Below, one piece after another: positions 28,358 through 38,266 of a stretch of DNA of 64,000 nucleotides. The DNA comes from Acinetobacter sp. YWS30-1 (lineage in GTDB: Bacteria; Pseudomonadota; Gammaproteobacteria; Pseudomonadales; Moraxellaceae): positions 310,001 through 374,000 of the forward strand of contig NZ_CP114606.1 of the NCBI RefSeq assembly GCF_033558715.1, read 5' to 3'. The translations under genes and the position numbers were made by a program. The notes under the pieces are model-generated. The model was given only the letters and a program-made list of their open reading frames with translations, searched no databases and was not told where the DNA came from. Positions within the stretch are counted from its first letter, which is position 1. Each line of letters begins with the position of its first letter.

Positions 28358-28433
28358 TGGTGGGCCGTCCGCGACTCGAACGCGGGACCAATGGATTAAA
28401 AGTCCACTGCTCTACCAACTGAGCTAACGGCCC
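28358..28433 (-). tRNA. tRNA-Lys(UUU), third copy in transcription order
   Basis: 76 nt including an encoded CCA. Acceptor GGGCCGT pairs with ACGGCCC, followed by discriminator A. The anticodon loop is CTTTTAA, giving anticodon UUU. The T-loop TTCGAGT is normal. Sequence is the same as the two upstream copies. Confidence 0.97.
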
Positions 28434-28490
28434 ATTCGGGTAATCAAAGTAGCTTTGATTGAAGTTTCTAAAAAGAGATTTTAGAAATGA

Positions 28491-28566
28491 TGGTGGGCCG
28501 TCCGCGACTCGAACGCGGGACCAATGGATTAAAAGTCCACTGCTCTACCAACTGAGCTAACGGCCC
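28491..28566 (-). tRNA. tRNA-Lys(UUU), second copy
   Basis: Same 76-nt gene as the flanking copies: GGGCCGT acceptor, CTTTTAA anticodon loop, encoded CCA. Separated from the third copy by 57 bases of unrelated sequence. Confidence 0.97.
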
Positions 28567-28587
28567 ATCAGGGGATATCAAATTTAA

Positions 28588-28663
28588 TGGTGGGCCGTCC
28601 GCGACTCGAACGCGGGACCAATGGATTAAAAGTCCACTGCTCTACCAACTGAGCTAACGGCCC
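28588..28663 (-). tRNA. tRNA-Lys(UUU), first copy
   Basis: Promoter-proximal member of the tandem array, identical in sequence to the other two, 21 bases from the second copy. CCA is encoded. Confidence 0.97.
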
Positions 28664-28748
28664 TGAACCAACAATCAAGCAAGGCTTAATTGTGCAGTGC
28701 AAAAGAAACTAAAGAGTTCTGAAAGCACCACTTTGTTTGATGGAGCGT

Positions 28749-28776
28749 ATTGTAGCAAGATCTCATTGCAGCGCAA
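28749..28776 (-). promoter_or_regulatory. sigma70-type promoter of the tRNA-Lys array
   Basis: On the minus strand, -35 TTGCGC (28771-28776) and -10 TACAAT (28749-28754) are separated by 16 bases. A GC-containing discriminator follows. The position, about 85 bases upstream of the first tRNA, fits. Confidence 0.7.
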
Positions 28777-28860
28777 GTAAAAAATAACAAAGTTGCCTAT
28801 GTTTGATTATAAATACAACAATTCTGCTTTATCTAAACAAAAAATAGGCAACTTCAGCAC

Positions 28861-30702
28861 TTAGAAACGATATTGATAGGCTTGAATGTTCTCAAAAATT
28901 TCTTGAGTCAGCTCACAATACGCATCGCTGCCTGGCAATAAAACCAGCAAGCGTTCATCGGTTTTGTTTGGGTCAAAAGCCTGTTCTTTCAGTTTGTTTT
29001 TCTGATACTTGAAGGTACCGGTCGTTTCTACCTGTTCTTGAATGCGCAGAAAAACTGGAACTGCATATGCAGGCAGACAGCGTTTAAAGGTGCTGACCAT
29101 ATTTTTCAGGTCTTGCTCATCCAGGGTGCTTCCCGGTTGCAGGGTAATTGCAGCCATACCGGCACGGCCATTGGTATTTGGAATTTCTACACCATAAACT
29201 ACAGCTTCGATAATTTTGTCATACTCGGTCAGCATGTTTTCGACTTCAGTCGTTGAAACATTTTCACCTTTCCAGCGGAAGGTGTCACCGAGACGGTCGA
29301 CAAACTGGGCATGACGGAAACCGATATTACGCACCAGATCGCCGGTATTGAAGTAGGAATCACCTTTACTGAACACGTCATGCATGATGACTGCCTTGTT
29401 CTTTTCCGGATCGGTATAACCATCGAAAGGGGAGCGGCGGGTAATTTTACCGATCAATAAACCGGTTTCACCTTTTTTTACCCGTTTGCAGCGACCTTTG
29501 GCATCACGCACAGGCTCATTTTTATCTTTATCAAATTCGATAATGGCATAAGGCGTTGGTGAGAAACCGACAGTATTGTCAAAGTTAAAGACATTGCTGA
29601 AACCGACATTACCTTCACTTGAGGCATACAGTTCCAGTACTTCCTTGATGCCAAAACGGGATTTGAATTTATCCCAGATATTCGGGCGCATGCCATTACC
29701 AATCATCTTGGTAACGCGATGGCCTTTTTCCAGTTCAGACGGTGGCGCATCCATCAGGTAGCGGCAAAGTTCACCGACATAACCAATCGCTGAAGCATCA
29801 AATTTTTTGACATCTTTCCAGAAGGAAGAGGTGGAGAATTTACGGCGGATGGCAAAAGTACTGCTTCCGGCAATCACCCCACACCAGCACACCACAATAC
29901 CTGTCGCATGATAAAGCGGCAGGGTGCAGTACATCACGTCATCTTTATTCAGGTTCAGGACATGGCCATAGGTGCCATAGGCGAGTGTCCAGCGGCCATT
30001 GGTAAAAATGACCGCTTTGGGCAGGCCGGTAGTGCCTGAGGTATAAATATAGAACAGCCCGTCTTTGCCTTGTACTGAATGGGTAGTCGGCGGATTGAAT
30101 TTTGGAGCAAGATCAATTTTTTCAGCCAGGTTGACGAAGCCTTCAGGTGCCTGCCCCGGGTCGGTTTGAGTATTCTGATCTGCAAACCAGTGCAGGCGTT
30201 CACCACTAATATTCAGGTCATTACGAATTTCATTCACAGCCTCACCGCACTCTTCACCGACGATCAGGGCAATTGGTTTGACCAGATTAATACTATGTGC
30301 CAATACCTTGCCTACTTGTGAGGTATTGACCAAAGCGCTCGTCACCCCCAGTTTAGCCAGACCAATCACACTGGCAATCAGTTCAGGTCGGTTCTCGATC
30401 ATTACAGCTACGACATCACCTTTCTTGGCACCCAAAGACAGATAGAAATGTGCAATCTGGTTGGCCCAGGCATTGAGAGCGGCATAGCTGTAGCTTTGGT
30501 CTTCAAAACGTAATGCAATACCTTCAGGATTACGCTGTGTTGCTTTTTCAAAAGCTAAACCCAGGCCTGCGGGCGTATTGGGAGTACGTAAATACGCCTG
30601 TCGCAGTCCGTTTAGCAGATTAGGGACCTTACTGATGAAGGCAGGGATTTTGGCTGCGACATCTGCAATGCCAATAAGATCGGGTTGATTCGTCTGGGTC
30701 AT
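28861..30702 (-). CDS. long-chain acyl-CoA synthetase (FadD/FATP type)
   Basis: This AMP-forming ligase activates long or very-long-chain fatty acids to acyl-CoA. The ATP-binding P-loop LFYIYTSGTTGLPKAVIF is intact. Also present are ELYASSEGNVGFSNV, the adenylate-binding YFNTGDLVRNIGFRHAQFVD, and the C-terminal DTFRWKGENVSTTEVEN. The ATG at 30702 (MTQTNQPD) has AGGA at good spacing; a start nine codons upstream is also open. The sequence resembles FATP/very-long-chain forms more than E. coli FadD. Expected length is about 613 residues. Confidence 0.9.
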   Translation of the reverse strand: MTQTNQPDLIGIADVAAKIPAFISKVPNLLNGLRQAYLRTPNTPAGLGLAFEKATQRNPEGIALRFEDQSYSYAALNAWANQIAHFYLSLGAKKGDVVAVMIENRPELIASVIGLAKLGVTSALVNTSQVGKVLAHSINLVKPIALIVGEECGEAVNEIRNDLNISGERLHWFADQNTQTDPGQAPEGFVNLAEKIDLAPKFNPPTTHSVQGKDGLFYIYTSGTTGLPKAVIFTNGRWTLAYGTYGHVLNLNKDDVMYCTLPLYHATGIVVCWCGVIAGSSTFAIRRKFSTSSFWKDVKKFDASAIGYVGELCRYLMDAPPSELEKGHRVTKMIGNGMRPNIWDKFKSRFGIKEVLELYASSEGNVGFSNVFNFDNTVGFSPTPYAIIEFDKDKNEPVRDAKGRCKRVKKGETGLLIGKITRRSPFDGYTDPEKNKAVIMHDVFSKGDSYFNTGDLVRNIGFRHAQFVDRLGDTFRWKGENVSTTEVENMLTEYDKIIEAVVYGVEIPNTNGRAGMAAITLQPGSTLDEQDLKNMVSTFKRCLPAYAVPVFLRIQEQVETTGTFKYQKNKLKEQAFDPNKTDERLLVLLPGSDAYCELTQEIFENIQAYQYRF

Positions 30703-30820
30703 GGGCGTCCTATTATTTTTCGTATCCAATGCGTTTAATTTATATGCAATAAACGGATGGTAGCCATCTTTTAGCGTGTTGAAACTAGAGTAATCAACCT
30801 ATTCTGACAAAATCTAGCAA

Positions 30821-30855
30821 AAAAAACCTAGCCACCGAAATGACTAGGTTTTTTT
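30821..30855. terminator. bidirectional terminator, rne / acyl-CoA synthetase side
   Basis: 11-bp stem AAAAAACCTAG / CTAGGTTTTTT with a 12-base loop, downstream of rne on the minus strand. Confidence 0.85.
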
Positions 30856-30876
30856 AGTTAACTGCAATTGGGCGAA

Positions 30877-33800
30877 TTATGACTCAGTTGCAGTATTGGT
30901 TTTTTTCGGTGGACGGCCACGTGGGCGACGTGGGCGGGTAGCCGGTTTTTCAGCTTTTGCTACAGTTTCTTCAGCTTTATCGGCTTCCGGAGTTTCGGTA
31001 GGTGCAGCTTCGTTTTCTGCTGGAGTTACTTCAACTGTAGTCGTTTCAGTGACTTCTTCAGCGGGAGCTTGTTCAGCTTTCGCAGTTTCTACAGATGCTT
31101 CAGCAGCTGGCTCAGGAGTTTGAGTCGCTTCAGTTGTATCAGCACTTTCTACTGCAGCTACCGGAGCTTCAGCAGGTGCAGCTTCAGCACTTTCAGCTTT
31201 CGCTTCTTCTGCTGGAGCCGTTGCTTCTGCAGCAGGTTCAACCGCAGTAGATTCTGCTTCAGCTTGTGCTTGCTGTTTTGCCTGCTGTAACGCTTGCTCG
31301 GCAGCCAGTTTAGCAAGACGGCGACGCTCACGTGGATCATTCGCCACACGTTTCTCTGAAACCGGTGCAGGCGGAGTTAAATCCAGCACAGGTGCAGGTT
31401 CTGCTTCAGGTTGCGCTTTGCTGACTTCTACATCGCGAGTTACAGGTTTTTTCTCTGTGGTCGCGGTCGAAACCGTTGCTAAAGTCGCATTATATTCCTG
31501 CGTGAACTTTTGCAATGCACGGTTAAATGTTGGTAACAGACCGAACTGTTCAATCAGGACTGAACAGTCTTCACCATAAACATGGCGAATCAGGCTACCA
31601 ATGGTGTATTGGCCAAGTGTTGGCACCTGTGATGGTGTCAATTGCTGAGTTTTCGCCTGTTGGCCTTGTGCAGCACGGCGGTCGCGACGACGTTGACGTG
31701 GGTCATTGCTGGCACGCTGTTTTGATGATGACTGAGCTTCAGGCGTTTTCTCTGCAGGAGCAGATGCAGTCACTTCAGCCAGGAACTCTTCCGCAGCTGG
31801 TGCTTCTACAGGAGCATCGGCAGGGGCAGTCACTTCAACAGCAGGTTTTGCGACTGGAGCAGTGTCATTCAATGCCACAATTTCGCTTTTCGCCTCGTCA
31901 ATATTTACCACCATTGCTGTTGGCATCACTTCTTTACGAGGAGCATCGACCAGTTCCACACGAACTTGCTTTTCATTGACTGCTGGCGCTTCAACGGCAG
32001 CAGGTGCTTGAGGTGCAGCTTGTTCATTTAGAACACTTGGATCGCGGTGGCGATTTGGACGTTCTGGACGTTGCTGGTTGCGACGGTCACGACGTGGCAC
32101 GTTTTGCTGTTGCTCATTGCTGTGAGTATCGCTTTGCTGTGCAGACTCATTGTGGTGCTGACGGCGAGAGTTGCGTTTGTTTTCACGCGCTTCCTGACGT
32201 TGTTCCTGACGAGAAACCTGAACCACTTCTTCATGCACCTGATGTTGTGATGCATTATCAGACTGCGCCTGTTCACGTGGCTCTTTGTGCTTGTTGCTAC
32301 GTGCTTTCTTGTTATGACGCTGTGATTTCTCTTCACGTTCAGCTTTTTCAGACTGATCACGCTCTGGTTTATGGACTACAGTCGATGGCGCCAGATAAGC
32401 ATTGCCGGTAGTTGCTGGTGCTGCAACAGCTGTTGGCTGTGCGGATACTGCTGGTGTTACAGGAGCAACCTGGCCGAACTGGCCACGGCTCACTGCACCG
32501 CCATTCACCATCTGTTCAATAGCAGCAGCAGCATTGTTCGCTGTGCGAGATTGATCAACAGTAGTTGCCTGTTTTTGTACAAACAGGTTTTCTAACCATG
32601 CACATGGGCTGGCAGCAGGTGCGGCAACTTGAGCAGGTGCCTGTTGTGCAGCAGGTGCTTGCTGTACGTTTTGCTGATTCTGGTTATTGCGGCGTTTATT
32701 GTTTTTGCCGTTGTTTTGCTGCTGAGCAGGTGCTGGTGCAGCGGTATGCGTATGTTCTTCTTCTAAATGCCACTCAGAAGACTCATAGCCCAGTTCTTTT
32801 TCGCTTGAACGGGTTGCTTCAGTACGCTCGTAACTTGTCGGTGCGAAACCTTCAGGGTTATACGAAATTTCGTAGTGAGGTGTTTCCAAGTGTGGATGTG
32901 GAAGTACAGTTACACGTGTATTTGAAGTTTGTTCCAGATATACCAGACTGTGACGTTTTTCATTGAGCATGAACGCCGCAATTTCTACCGGTACTTCAAC
33001 CTGAACTTCACCATGACGTTCACGTAGTGCGATTTCTTCCACTTTACGCATAATTGAAAGTGATAGAGAACGCAGGTCACGTACCATACCGGTACCATGA
33101 CAGCGTGGGCAGACATAACCAGTTGCTTCTTCAAGCGATGGACGCAGACGTTGACGGCTCATTTCCATCAGGCCGAAACGAGACAGTTGGCCGAACTGGA
33201 TACGTGCGCGGTCGCTTTGAGTTGCTTCACGCAGTTTCGCTTCTACCATACGCTGGTTGCGGTCTTTGGTCATGTCGATGAAGTCGATGACAACTAAGCC
33301 ACCGATATCACGTAAACGTAATTGGCGAGCAATTTCTTCAGCGGCTTCAAGGTTGGTATTTAACGCTGTATCTTCAACGTCCTGACCGCGAGTTGATTTT
33401 GCCGAGTTAATGTCGATTGAAACTAAAGCTTCAGTTTGATCGATCACGATCGAACCGCCTGAAGGCAGTTTTACTTCACGTTCATAAGCAGTTTGAATTT
33501 GGCTTTCGATACCGAAATGCGCAAACAAAGGCTCATTCAATGTATAAGTTTTCAGTTTGTCTAACTGAAGCGGCATTACTGCTTTAACGAAGTTATAAGC
33601 TTCGTTATAGGCTTGCTCAGAGTCAATCAGGATTTCTGCTACATCATCACGCAGGTAATCACGGATGGCACGAGTTACCACACCTGCTTCCTGATGGACC
33701 AGCATAGGTGATGGACCTGAATTTGCAGTGCTTTGAATTTGTGCCCAAAGGTCTAGCAAATGTTGCAGATCAAGCTGTAATTCTTCTTGAGAACGGCCAA

Positions 33801-34311
33801 TGCCTGCTGTACGAACAATGACGCTCATACCACGTGGCACATTTAAAGAGGCCAGCATTTCTTTCAGTTCTTCACGTACTGAACCAGAAATCTGACGGCT
33901 GATACCGCCACCTTTCGGATTGTTTGGCATCAGAACCAGATAACGACCAGCTAAAGAGATGAAAGTTGAAAGGGCAGCGCCTTTATTGCCGCGCTCTTCT
34001 TTTTCCACTTGAACCAGAAGTTCAGTGCCTTCAGTAATCAGTTCACGGATATTTGAAGTTTGGCGAGGATCGGCTTTGTAATAAGAGTTTGCGATTTCAC
34101 GCATAGACAGGAAGCCTTGGCGACCTGCACCGTATTCAACGAATACAGCTTCTAAAGAAGGTTCAACGCGAGTCACGTGACCTTTATAGATATTAGATTT
34201 TTTTTGTTCACGGGTACGATTCTCTAAATCGAAATCGTAAAGACGCTGACCAGTGACAAGTGCAACGCGAATTTCTTCGGCATGTGTTGCATTAATCAAC
34301 ATACGTTTCAT
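30877..34311 (-). CDS. rne: ribonuclease E
   Basis: RNase E is the essential endoribonuclease of mRNA decay and rRNA/tRNA processing, and the scaffold of the degradosome. The 1144 residues have the S1 domain near the N-terminus ([20 protein letters not shown]), the catalytic core ([20 protein letters not shown] with metal-binding Asp residues) and the zinc link [10 protein letters not shown]. After about residue 530 it becomes a long low-complexity Ala/Pro/Glu/Gln/Arg-rich scaffold ending in basic [15 protein letters not shown] at 34311 begins MKRMLINA, as in other RNase E proteins. Confidence 0.97.
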   Translation of the reverse strand: MKRMLINATHAEEIRVALVTGQRLYDFDLENRTREQKKSNIYKGHVTRVEPSLEAVFVEYGAGRQGFLSMREIANSYYKADPRQTSNIRELITEGTELLVQVEKEERGNKGAALSTFISLAGRYLVLMPNNPKGGGISRQISGSVREELKEMLASLNVPRGMSVIVRTAGIGRSQEELQLDLQHLLDLWAQIQSTANSGPSPMLVHQEAGVVTRAIRDYLRDDVAEILIDSEQAYNEAYNFVKAVMPLQLDKLKTYTLNEPLFAHFGIESQIQTAYEREVKLPSGGSIVIDQTEALVSIDINSAKSTRGQDVEDTALNTNLEAAEEIARQLRLRDIGGLVVIDFIDMTKDRNQRMVEAKLREATQSDRARIQFGQLSRFGLMEMSRQRLRPSLEEATGYVCPRCHGTGMVRDLRSLSLSIMRKVEEIALRERHGEVQVEVPVEIAAFMLNEKRHSLVYLEQTSNTRVTVLPHPHLETPHYEISYNPEGFAPTSYERTEATRSSEKELGYESSEWHLEEEHTHTAAPAPAQQQNNGKNNKRRNNQNQQNVQQAPAAQQAPAQVAAPAASPCAWLENLFVQKQATTVDQSRTANNAAAAIEQMVNGGAVSRGQFGQVAPVTPAVSAQPTAVAAPATTGNAYLAPSTVVHKPERDQSEKAEREEKSQRHNKKARSNKHKEPREQAQSDNASQHQVHEEVVQVSRQEQRQEARENKRNSRRQHHNESAQQSDTHSNEQQQNVPRRDRRNQQRPERPNRHRDPSVLNEQAAPQAPAAVEAPAVNEKQVRVELVDAPRKEVMPTAMVVNIDEAKSEIVALNDTAPVAKPAVEVTAPADAPVEAPAAEEFLAEVTASAPAEKTPEAQSSSKQRASNDPRQRRRDRRAAQGQQAKTQQLTPSQVPTLGQYTIGSLIRHVYGEDCSVLIEQFGLLPTFNRALQKFTQEYNATLATVSTATTEKKPVTRDVEVSKAQPEAEPAPVLDLTPPAPVSEKRVANDPRERRRLAKLAAEQALQQAKQQAQAEAESTAVEPAAEATAPAEEAKAESAEAAPAEAPVAAVESADTTEATQTPEPAAEASVETAKAEQAPAEEVTETTTVEVTPAENEAAPTETPEADKAEETVAKAEKPATRPRRPRGRPPKKTNTATES

Positions 34312-35080
34312 GGGTGTAACACCTTATAGTGATACACAGCAAAAAATCGCTATTCACGTAGCGAACATCACACATCACGGATCAATGGCCCAGATCTCCA
34401 ATGAATTTCATTGTGGTCTGAGTCTTTTATTCCCGGCGTCTACTTGAATATAGATCAGCTTCGGTATTTTGATTCACGTATTGATGATGGCAATACGGCT
34501 TCAATCTTTAAACGATTAAAGTCACCTGAACGTTTCACTGGCGGACAAGCGGTGCATTAGATGTGAGTAACTTTCACTGTCACATTGCTCGAAGATCATC
34601 CCTTCTTTATAGAAAGTGTCTTGATACGGAATTGTCGTCGTATCTTTACAAACTGTGCAGATCCAATGCATCAAACGCTGTAGCCTGAAGTCGTCTTCAG
34701 GGTGCGACTAATCTGATGTGTATCAGTTTACGTTTAAAAACCAACTAGGTTGGCGACATATTTTTTCATACAAACTGATTTATGTACCTGAGGTACAATT
34801 AAACGCAACAGTTTGCTTTGTTTGCCGATATAATAAGCCTTCGGCGTCGGCATAATTCTTTTGGGACCTTCCCGTATCATGTGAGTCTTTAATTGAATAA
34901 TCAAGTTCAGAGAAATCTGAAATGCTTCAACTTTTACTCACAAACGATGGTTTCCGTGCGCTGACTATATCAAACCTTGCATCATCTGCCTATGGGCTAA
35001 GCTTATGTTTCTTGTGTAAAGCATAACCTAAGTGATCATTTTTTAATCAATTTTAGTAATTTTTGGGTCATAGTAACTGT
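34312..35080. promoter_or_regulatory. long intergenic region with probable rne leader
   Basis: The 769 bases between divergent rne and rluC have no convincing ORF. In E. coli rne has a long 5' leader through which RNase E regulates its own mRNA. A similar leader is likely here. A visible minus-strand stem-loop is CCTGAAG / CTTCAGG with a TCGT-type loop (34684-34701). Other short palindromes occur, but I cannot fold the whole region by eye. A TATAAT at 34829-34834 has no good -35. Confidence 0.45.
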
Positions 35081-36049
35081 ATGAATTCTACACAACAATG
35101 GCAAAGCGTCACTTGGTTTGAAGTGGATGAACATCAAGATGGACAGCGAATCGATAATTTCCTGTTCAGTCGTCTGAAAGGGGTGCCTAAAAGTCGGATT
35201 TATCGTCTGATTCGTGAGGGACAGGTTCGCGTCAATAAAAAACGCATTAAGGCCGAAACCAAACTAGCGATTGGCGACCAGATTCGTGTCGCACCTATCC
35301 GTTATGAACAAAAAGATGAATCAGAAGCGCCGATTTCGGACAAGGTGGCTCAAGGTCTTCTGTCACGTGTGGTATATGAAGATGAAGGCTTGATGGTTGT
35401 CAATAAACCATCGGGTATTGCTGTGCATGGCGGTAGCGGTGTGGCGTATGGCCTGATTGAAGGCCTACGTGCTGCAACAGGTAAAAAATACCTGGAATTG
35501 ATTCACCGTATTGACCGTGACACATCGGGTCTGGTGATGATCTCGAAAAAGCGCAGTACCTTAAAAACGCTACAAGATTTATTACGTGAACATAAGATTA
35601 AAAAAACTTATGCCGCTGTCGTGAAAGGGCAGGTAACGCTAGATAAGCAACTCATTGATGCACCTTTGCATCGTTATGAACTTTCTAATGGTGAGCGCCG
35701 TGTCCGTGTCTCTAAAGAAGGCAAAGAGTCTAAAACCCAGTGGAATGTGGCAGAGCGTTTTATGCATGCGACACTGGTGTATGCTTCTCCATTGTCTGGT
35801 CGTACCCATCAGATTCGTGTACATGGTCTCAGCATTGGTCATCCGTTAGTGGGTGATGAGAAATATGGTCACGAGACTGAATATCGTGGACCAAAACCAC
35901 GTCGTTTATGTCTGCATGCGATGCGCTTAGAAATTCCGGGTTATCCGACGATTGAAGCGCCTTTGCCTGAAGATATGCAGAGTCTTGTAGCTCAGCTTCG
36001 TGCACAAAAGGCGGATAAGGTGGTAATACCTACGGAAGATGACGAGTAA
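35081..36049 (+). CDS. rluC: 23S rRNA pseudouridine synthase C
   Basis: RluC makes three pseudouridines in helix 35/90 regions of 23S rRNA. An S4 RNA-binding domain occupies about residues 10-80 (GQRIDNFLFSRLKGVPKSRI). The catalytic aspartate is in LIHRIDRDTSGLVMISKK. The GRTHQIRVHGLSIGHPLVGD motif follows. ATG at 35081 gives 322 residues. The order rne, rluC, HAD phosphatase is also found in Pseudomonas. Confidence 0.95.
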   Translation: MNSTQQWQSVTWFEVDEHQDGQRIDNFLFSRLKGVPKSRIYRLIREGQVRVNKKRIKAETKLAIGDQIRVAPIRYEQKDESEAPISDKVAQGLLSRVVYEDEGLMVVNKPSGIAVHGGSGVAYGLIEGLRAATGKKYLELIHRIDRDTSGLVMISKKRSTLKTLQDLLREHKIKKTYAAVVKGQVTLDKQLIDAPLHRYELSNGERRVRVSKEGKESKTQWNVAERFMHATLVYASPLSGRTHQIRVHGLSIGHPLVGDEKYGHETEYRGPKPRRLCLHAMRLEIPGYPTIEAPLPEDMQSLVAQLRAQKADKVVIPTEDDE

Positions 36050-36147
36050 TTTTTAGCTTTTTAATGAGTCTTATCTTGCTTTACTTGAGTGGGAGAAATT
36101 TCCCTCTTTATTAGAGATGATTCAAGACAATTTCTAAATCAATGAAG

Positions 36148-36238
36148 GGCGACATGGATGTCGCTGTTACTCTGTGGTACAGGGACGTGCCATCAGAGTA
36201 ACAAAGGATTTTTGCTACTTTTCATCCTTGAAAAGTAG
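36148..36238 (+). repeat. 91-nt three-hairpin element, copy 1
   Basis: Three adjacent hairpins. First, 36148-36165: GGCGACATGGATGTCGCT, loop TGGA. Second, 36166-36202: outer stem GTTACTCTG / CAGAGTAAC, inner stem TGGTAC / GTGCCA, loop AGGGAC, one bulged T at 36193. Third, 36215-36238: CTACTTTTCA / TGAAAAGTAG, after a 12-base linker AAAGGATTTTTG. The same design with compensatory changes recurs at 51422-51512 on the other strand. The first two loops resemble CsrA/RsmA targets (ACANGGANGU). Confidence 0.8.
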
Positions 36239-36313
36239 ATAATACCTATACGAAAACAGCTGCTCACTGATGTTAATTGTGGTGGGGAATTAATTTAACT
36301 CACCTCTCCCAAA

Positions 36314-36334
36314 CCCTCTCCTAGAAGGAGAGGG
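36314..36334. repeat. REP-like hairpin CCCTCTCCT / AGGAGAGGG
   Basis: A 9-bp stem with loop AGA, preceded by CTCACCTCTCCCAAA. This C-rich/G-rich hairpin resembles a short palindromic motif scattered in many gamma-proteobacterial genomes. It lies 36 bases upstream of the HAD gene. It lacks a U-tract, so it is unlikely to be a terminator. Confidence 0.5.
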
Positions 36335-36369
36335 CTTAAAGACACTGAATCAAATACTAGGAACCTTAT

Positions 36370-37038
36370 ATGAATTCACCTGTAAAACTGGTCATTTTTG
36401 ATTGGGATGGCACTTTATTTGATTCAGTGGGTCAGATCGTGTCGAGTTTACAGTTTGCTGCGCAACAGTTTCAGCAACCTTTAACTGATGCAGATGCGAA
36501 AAGTATTATCGGATTAGGTTTGCCAGAAGTCGCACAACGGCTATTCCCAAGTGTGCCAGAATTACATGCGGATATTTTGCAGGCCTATTCAGATCATTAT
36601 GTGGCGAATTCAGTGAATGATGCTTGGTTTGAGGGTGTTTCTGAAATGCTGTATAGCTTAAAAGACGAAGGCATCAAACTGGCAGTGGCGACAGGTAAAA
36701 GCCGGAAAGGATTGGATCGTGTATTAAAGCAGACCAAAAGTATGGACCTGTTTCATGCCACCCGTGCTGCGAGTGAAACCCGTTCCAAACCTGATCCTTT
36801 AATGCTGGCTGAAATTTTAGCTGAAACAGGTACACATGCTCATGAAGCGATTATGGTCGGTGACACTTCTTATGATCTGGAAATGGCGATGAACATTGCC
36901 ATGCCAAGTGTAGGTGTGACTTATGGCGTACATACACCGGAAACTTTGGCACAGTTTAATCCACTGTCGATTGTAAAGGATGTCAGCAGTTTGCATGACT
37001 TTTTATTGGCTAAAGTCCAATGGAAGGAAGCGATTTAA
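36370..37038 (+). CDS. HAD family hydrolase (phosphoglycolate phosphatase-like)
   Basis: This 222-residue HAD subfamily IA phosphatase has motif I FDWDGTLFDSVGQ, motif II LAVATGKSRKGL, motif III lysine in SETRSKPDPLML and motif IV MVGDTSYDLEMAMN. It is close to Gph-like enzymes; the true substrate is unknown. It shares the rluC neighbourhood found in other gamma-proteobacteria, although here a 320-base gap with repeats separates them. Confidence 0.88.
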   Translation: MNSPVKLVIFDWDGTLFDSVGQIVSSLQFAAQQFQQPLTDADAKSIIGLGLPEVAQRLFPSVPELHADILQAYSDHYVANSVNDAWFEGVSEMLYSLKDEGIKLAVATGKSRKGLDRVLKQTKSMDLFHATRAASETRSKPDPLMLAEILAETGTHAHEAIMVGDTSYDLEMAMNIAMPSVGVTYGVHTPETLAQFNPLSIVKDVSSLHDFLLAKVQWKEAI

Positions 37039-37446
37039 TTCAGTATCTTAGTCATTCTTCAAGATCCGGCATTTTCTGAAATAGAAGATGCGGATCAATG
37101 CGGTAGATTTGAACAACTGGTCTTATCTTTTAGTCTAAAGTTGTGATTACAGTGGTTTTGTTCTGTCATGATTGTTGAGTTATTTAGTTGGATATAACTT
37201 AATTCATAATTATAAGATTATGTTTTTAATTGATTTTTATAAATTTAATTTATAGATAATAGCTATTGCAAAAAATAAAATAACTATTGGCATTCACGTC
37301 GTATTTTTCCCATCCTAAAACTGTTTATTCATATGCCCGTACTAGGCGCAATTGTTTATTGGAATGATCGAAATGATCAGGTCAGAACATTTTGCCTGTC
37401 TTAGTTCTCGGCATAAGCCTCATTTTTGCAGTTTAAGGAAACATTG
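37039..37446. other. AT-rich upstream region of mhpD
   Basis: 408 bases without a convincing ORF. It marks the change from housekeeping genes to the catabolic island and should hold the mhpDFE promoter. The only structured site I see is the inverted repeat at 37365-37379. Confidence 0.4.
37365..37379. promoter_or_regulatory. candidate operator upstream of mhpD
   Basis: Inverted repeat TGATC-GAAAT-GATCA, 68 bases upstream of the mhpD ATG. The spacing and 5-base centre are compatible with a dimeric regulator such as HcaR, but the arms do not match the candidate site before hcaE. Confidence 0.3.
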
Positions 37447-38244
37447 ATGTCGAATTCTGCTGTTGTTGAATCAGTTGCACAAGCATTACGTACTGCTGAA
37501 CTCTCAAAAACTGCGATCGCACCGATTCGCCCGGAACTTGGTGGTGAAAGTGCTGACGTAGATATTGCCTATGCCGTTCAGGAAGTAAATACCGAGCGTG
37601 CTCTGGCGGAAGGTCGCCGTCTGGTAGGTCGTAAAATTGGTTTGACATCGAAAGTGGTTCAAGCACAGCTTGGCGTAGATCAGCCTGACTTCGGTATGTT
37701 GTTTGCCGACATGGCCTATGGCGATGGTGAAGCAATCCCTGCAGGTTTGCTGATTCAACCGAAAGTTGAAGCTGAAATCGCATTGGTCATCAAAGAAGAT
37801 CTGACTAAAGCAAAACACACTTATGCAGACATCATTAGTGCAACTGACTATGCACTTCCTGCTGTAGAAGTGGTCGATAGCCGCATCGAAAACTGGAAAA
37901 TCAGCCTGATTGATACCGTAGCTGATAACGCATCTTCTGCTGCATTCGTTCTGGGCTCTAAACCGGTCAAACTGGAAAACCTTGATCTTGTGAACTGCAA
38001 GATGGTTATGACACGTGGCGACGAAGTCGTTTCTCAAGGCGTAGGTAAAGCATGTCTTTCAAACCCATTAAATGCTGCTGTATGGCTGGCTGATGAAATG
38101 GTACGTCGTGGTCGCCCATTATTAAAAGGCGACATCATTTTGACTGGTGCTTTAGGTCCAATGGTTGTGGCTCAGCCGGGCGATGAATTCAAAGTTGAAA
38201 TTGAAGGCTTTGGTTCAGTAACAGCTGCTTTTGCTGCTGAATAA
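37447..38244 (+). CDS. mhpD: 2-keto-4-pentenoate hydratase
   Basis: MhpD adds water to 2-hydroxypenta-2,4-dienoate, giving 4-hydroxy-2-oxovalerate, in the lower meta-cleavage pathway. Family features include [20 protein letters not shown], the metal-site region [16 protein letters not shown] and the [14 protein letters not shown] segment. From ATG at 37447 (AAGGA eight bases before) it has 265 residues; an ATG at 37426 has no ribosome site. It is first of the mhpD-mhpF-mhpE unit. Confidence 0.93.
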   Translation: MSNSAVVESVAQALRTAELSKTAIAPIRPELGGESADVDIAYAVQEVNTERALAEGRRLVGRKIGLTSKVVQAQLGVDQPDFGMLFADMAYGDGEAIPAGLLIQPKVEAEIALVIKEDLTKAKHTYADIISATDYALPAVEVVDSRIENWKISLIDTVADNASSAAFVLGSKPVKLENLDLVNCKMVMTRGDEVVSQGVGKACLSNPLNAAVWLADEMVRRGRPLLKGDIILTGALGPMVVAQPGDEFKVEIEGFGSVTAAFAAE

Positions 38245-38266
38245 GGGAATACAAGAGAGTACATTC

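Noticed and set aside
30896..33297. Long open frames antisense to rne
   Set aside because: They mirror the Ala/Glu/Gln-rich low-complexity scaffold codons, have no start signals and match no family.
34829..34834. TATAAT as rluC promoter
   Set aside because: No acceptable -35 at 15-19 bases and about 250 bases from the start codon; not enough support.
36314..36334. Terminator or promoter role for the CCCTCTCCT hairpin
   Set aside because: No U-tract on either strand and no nearby gene end; treated as a REP-like repeat.
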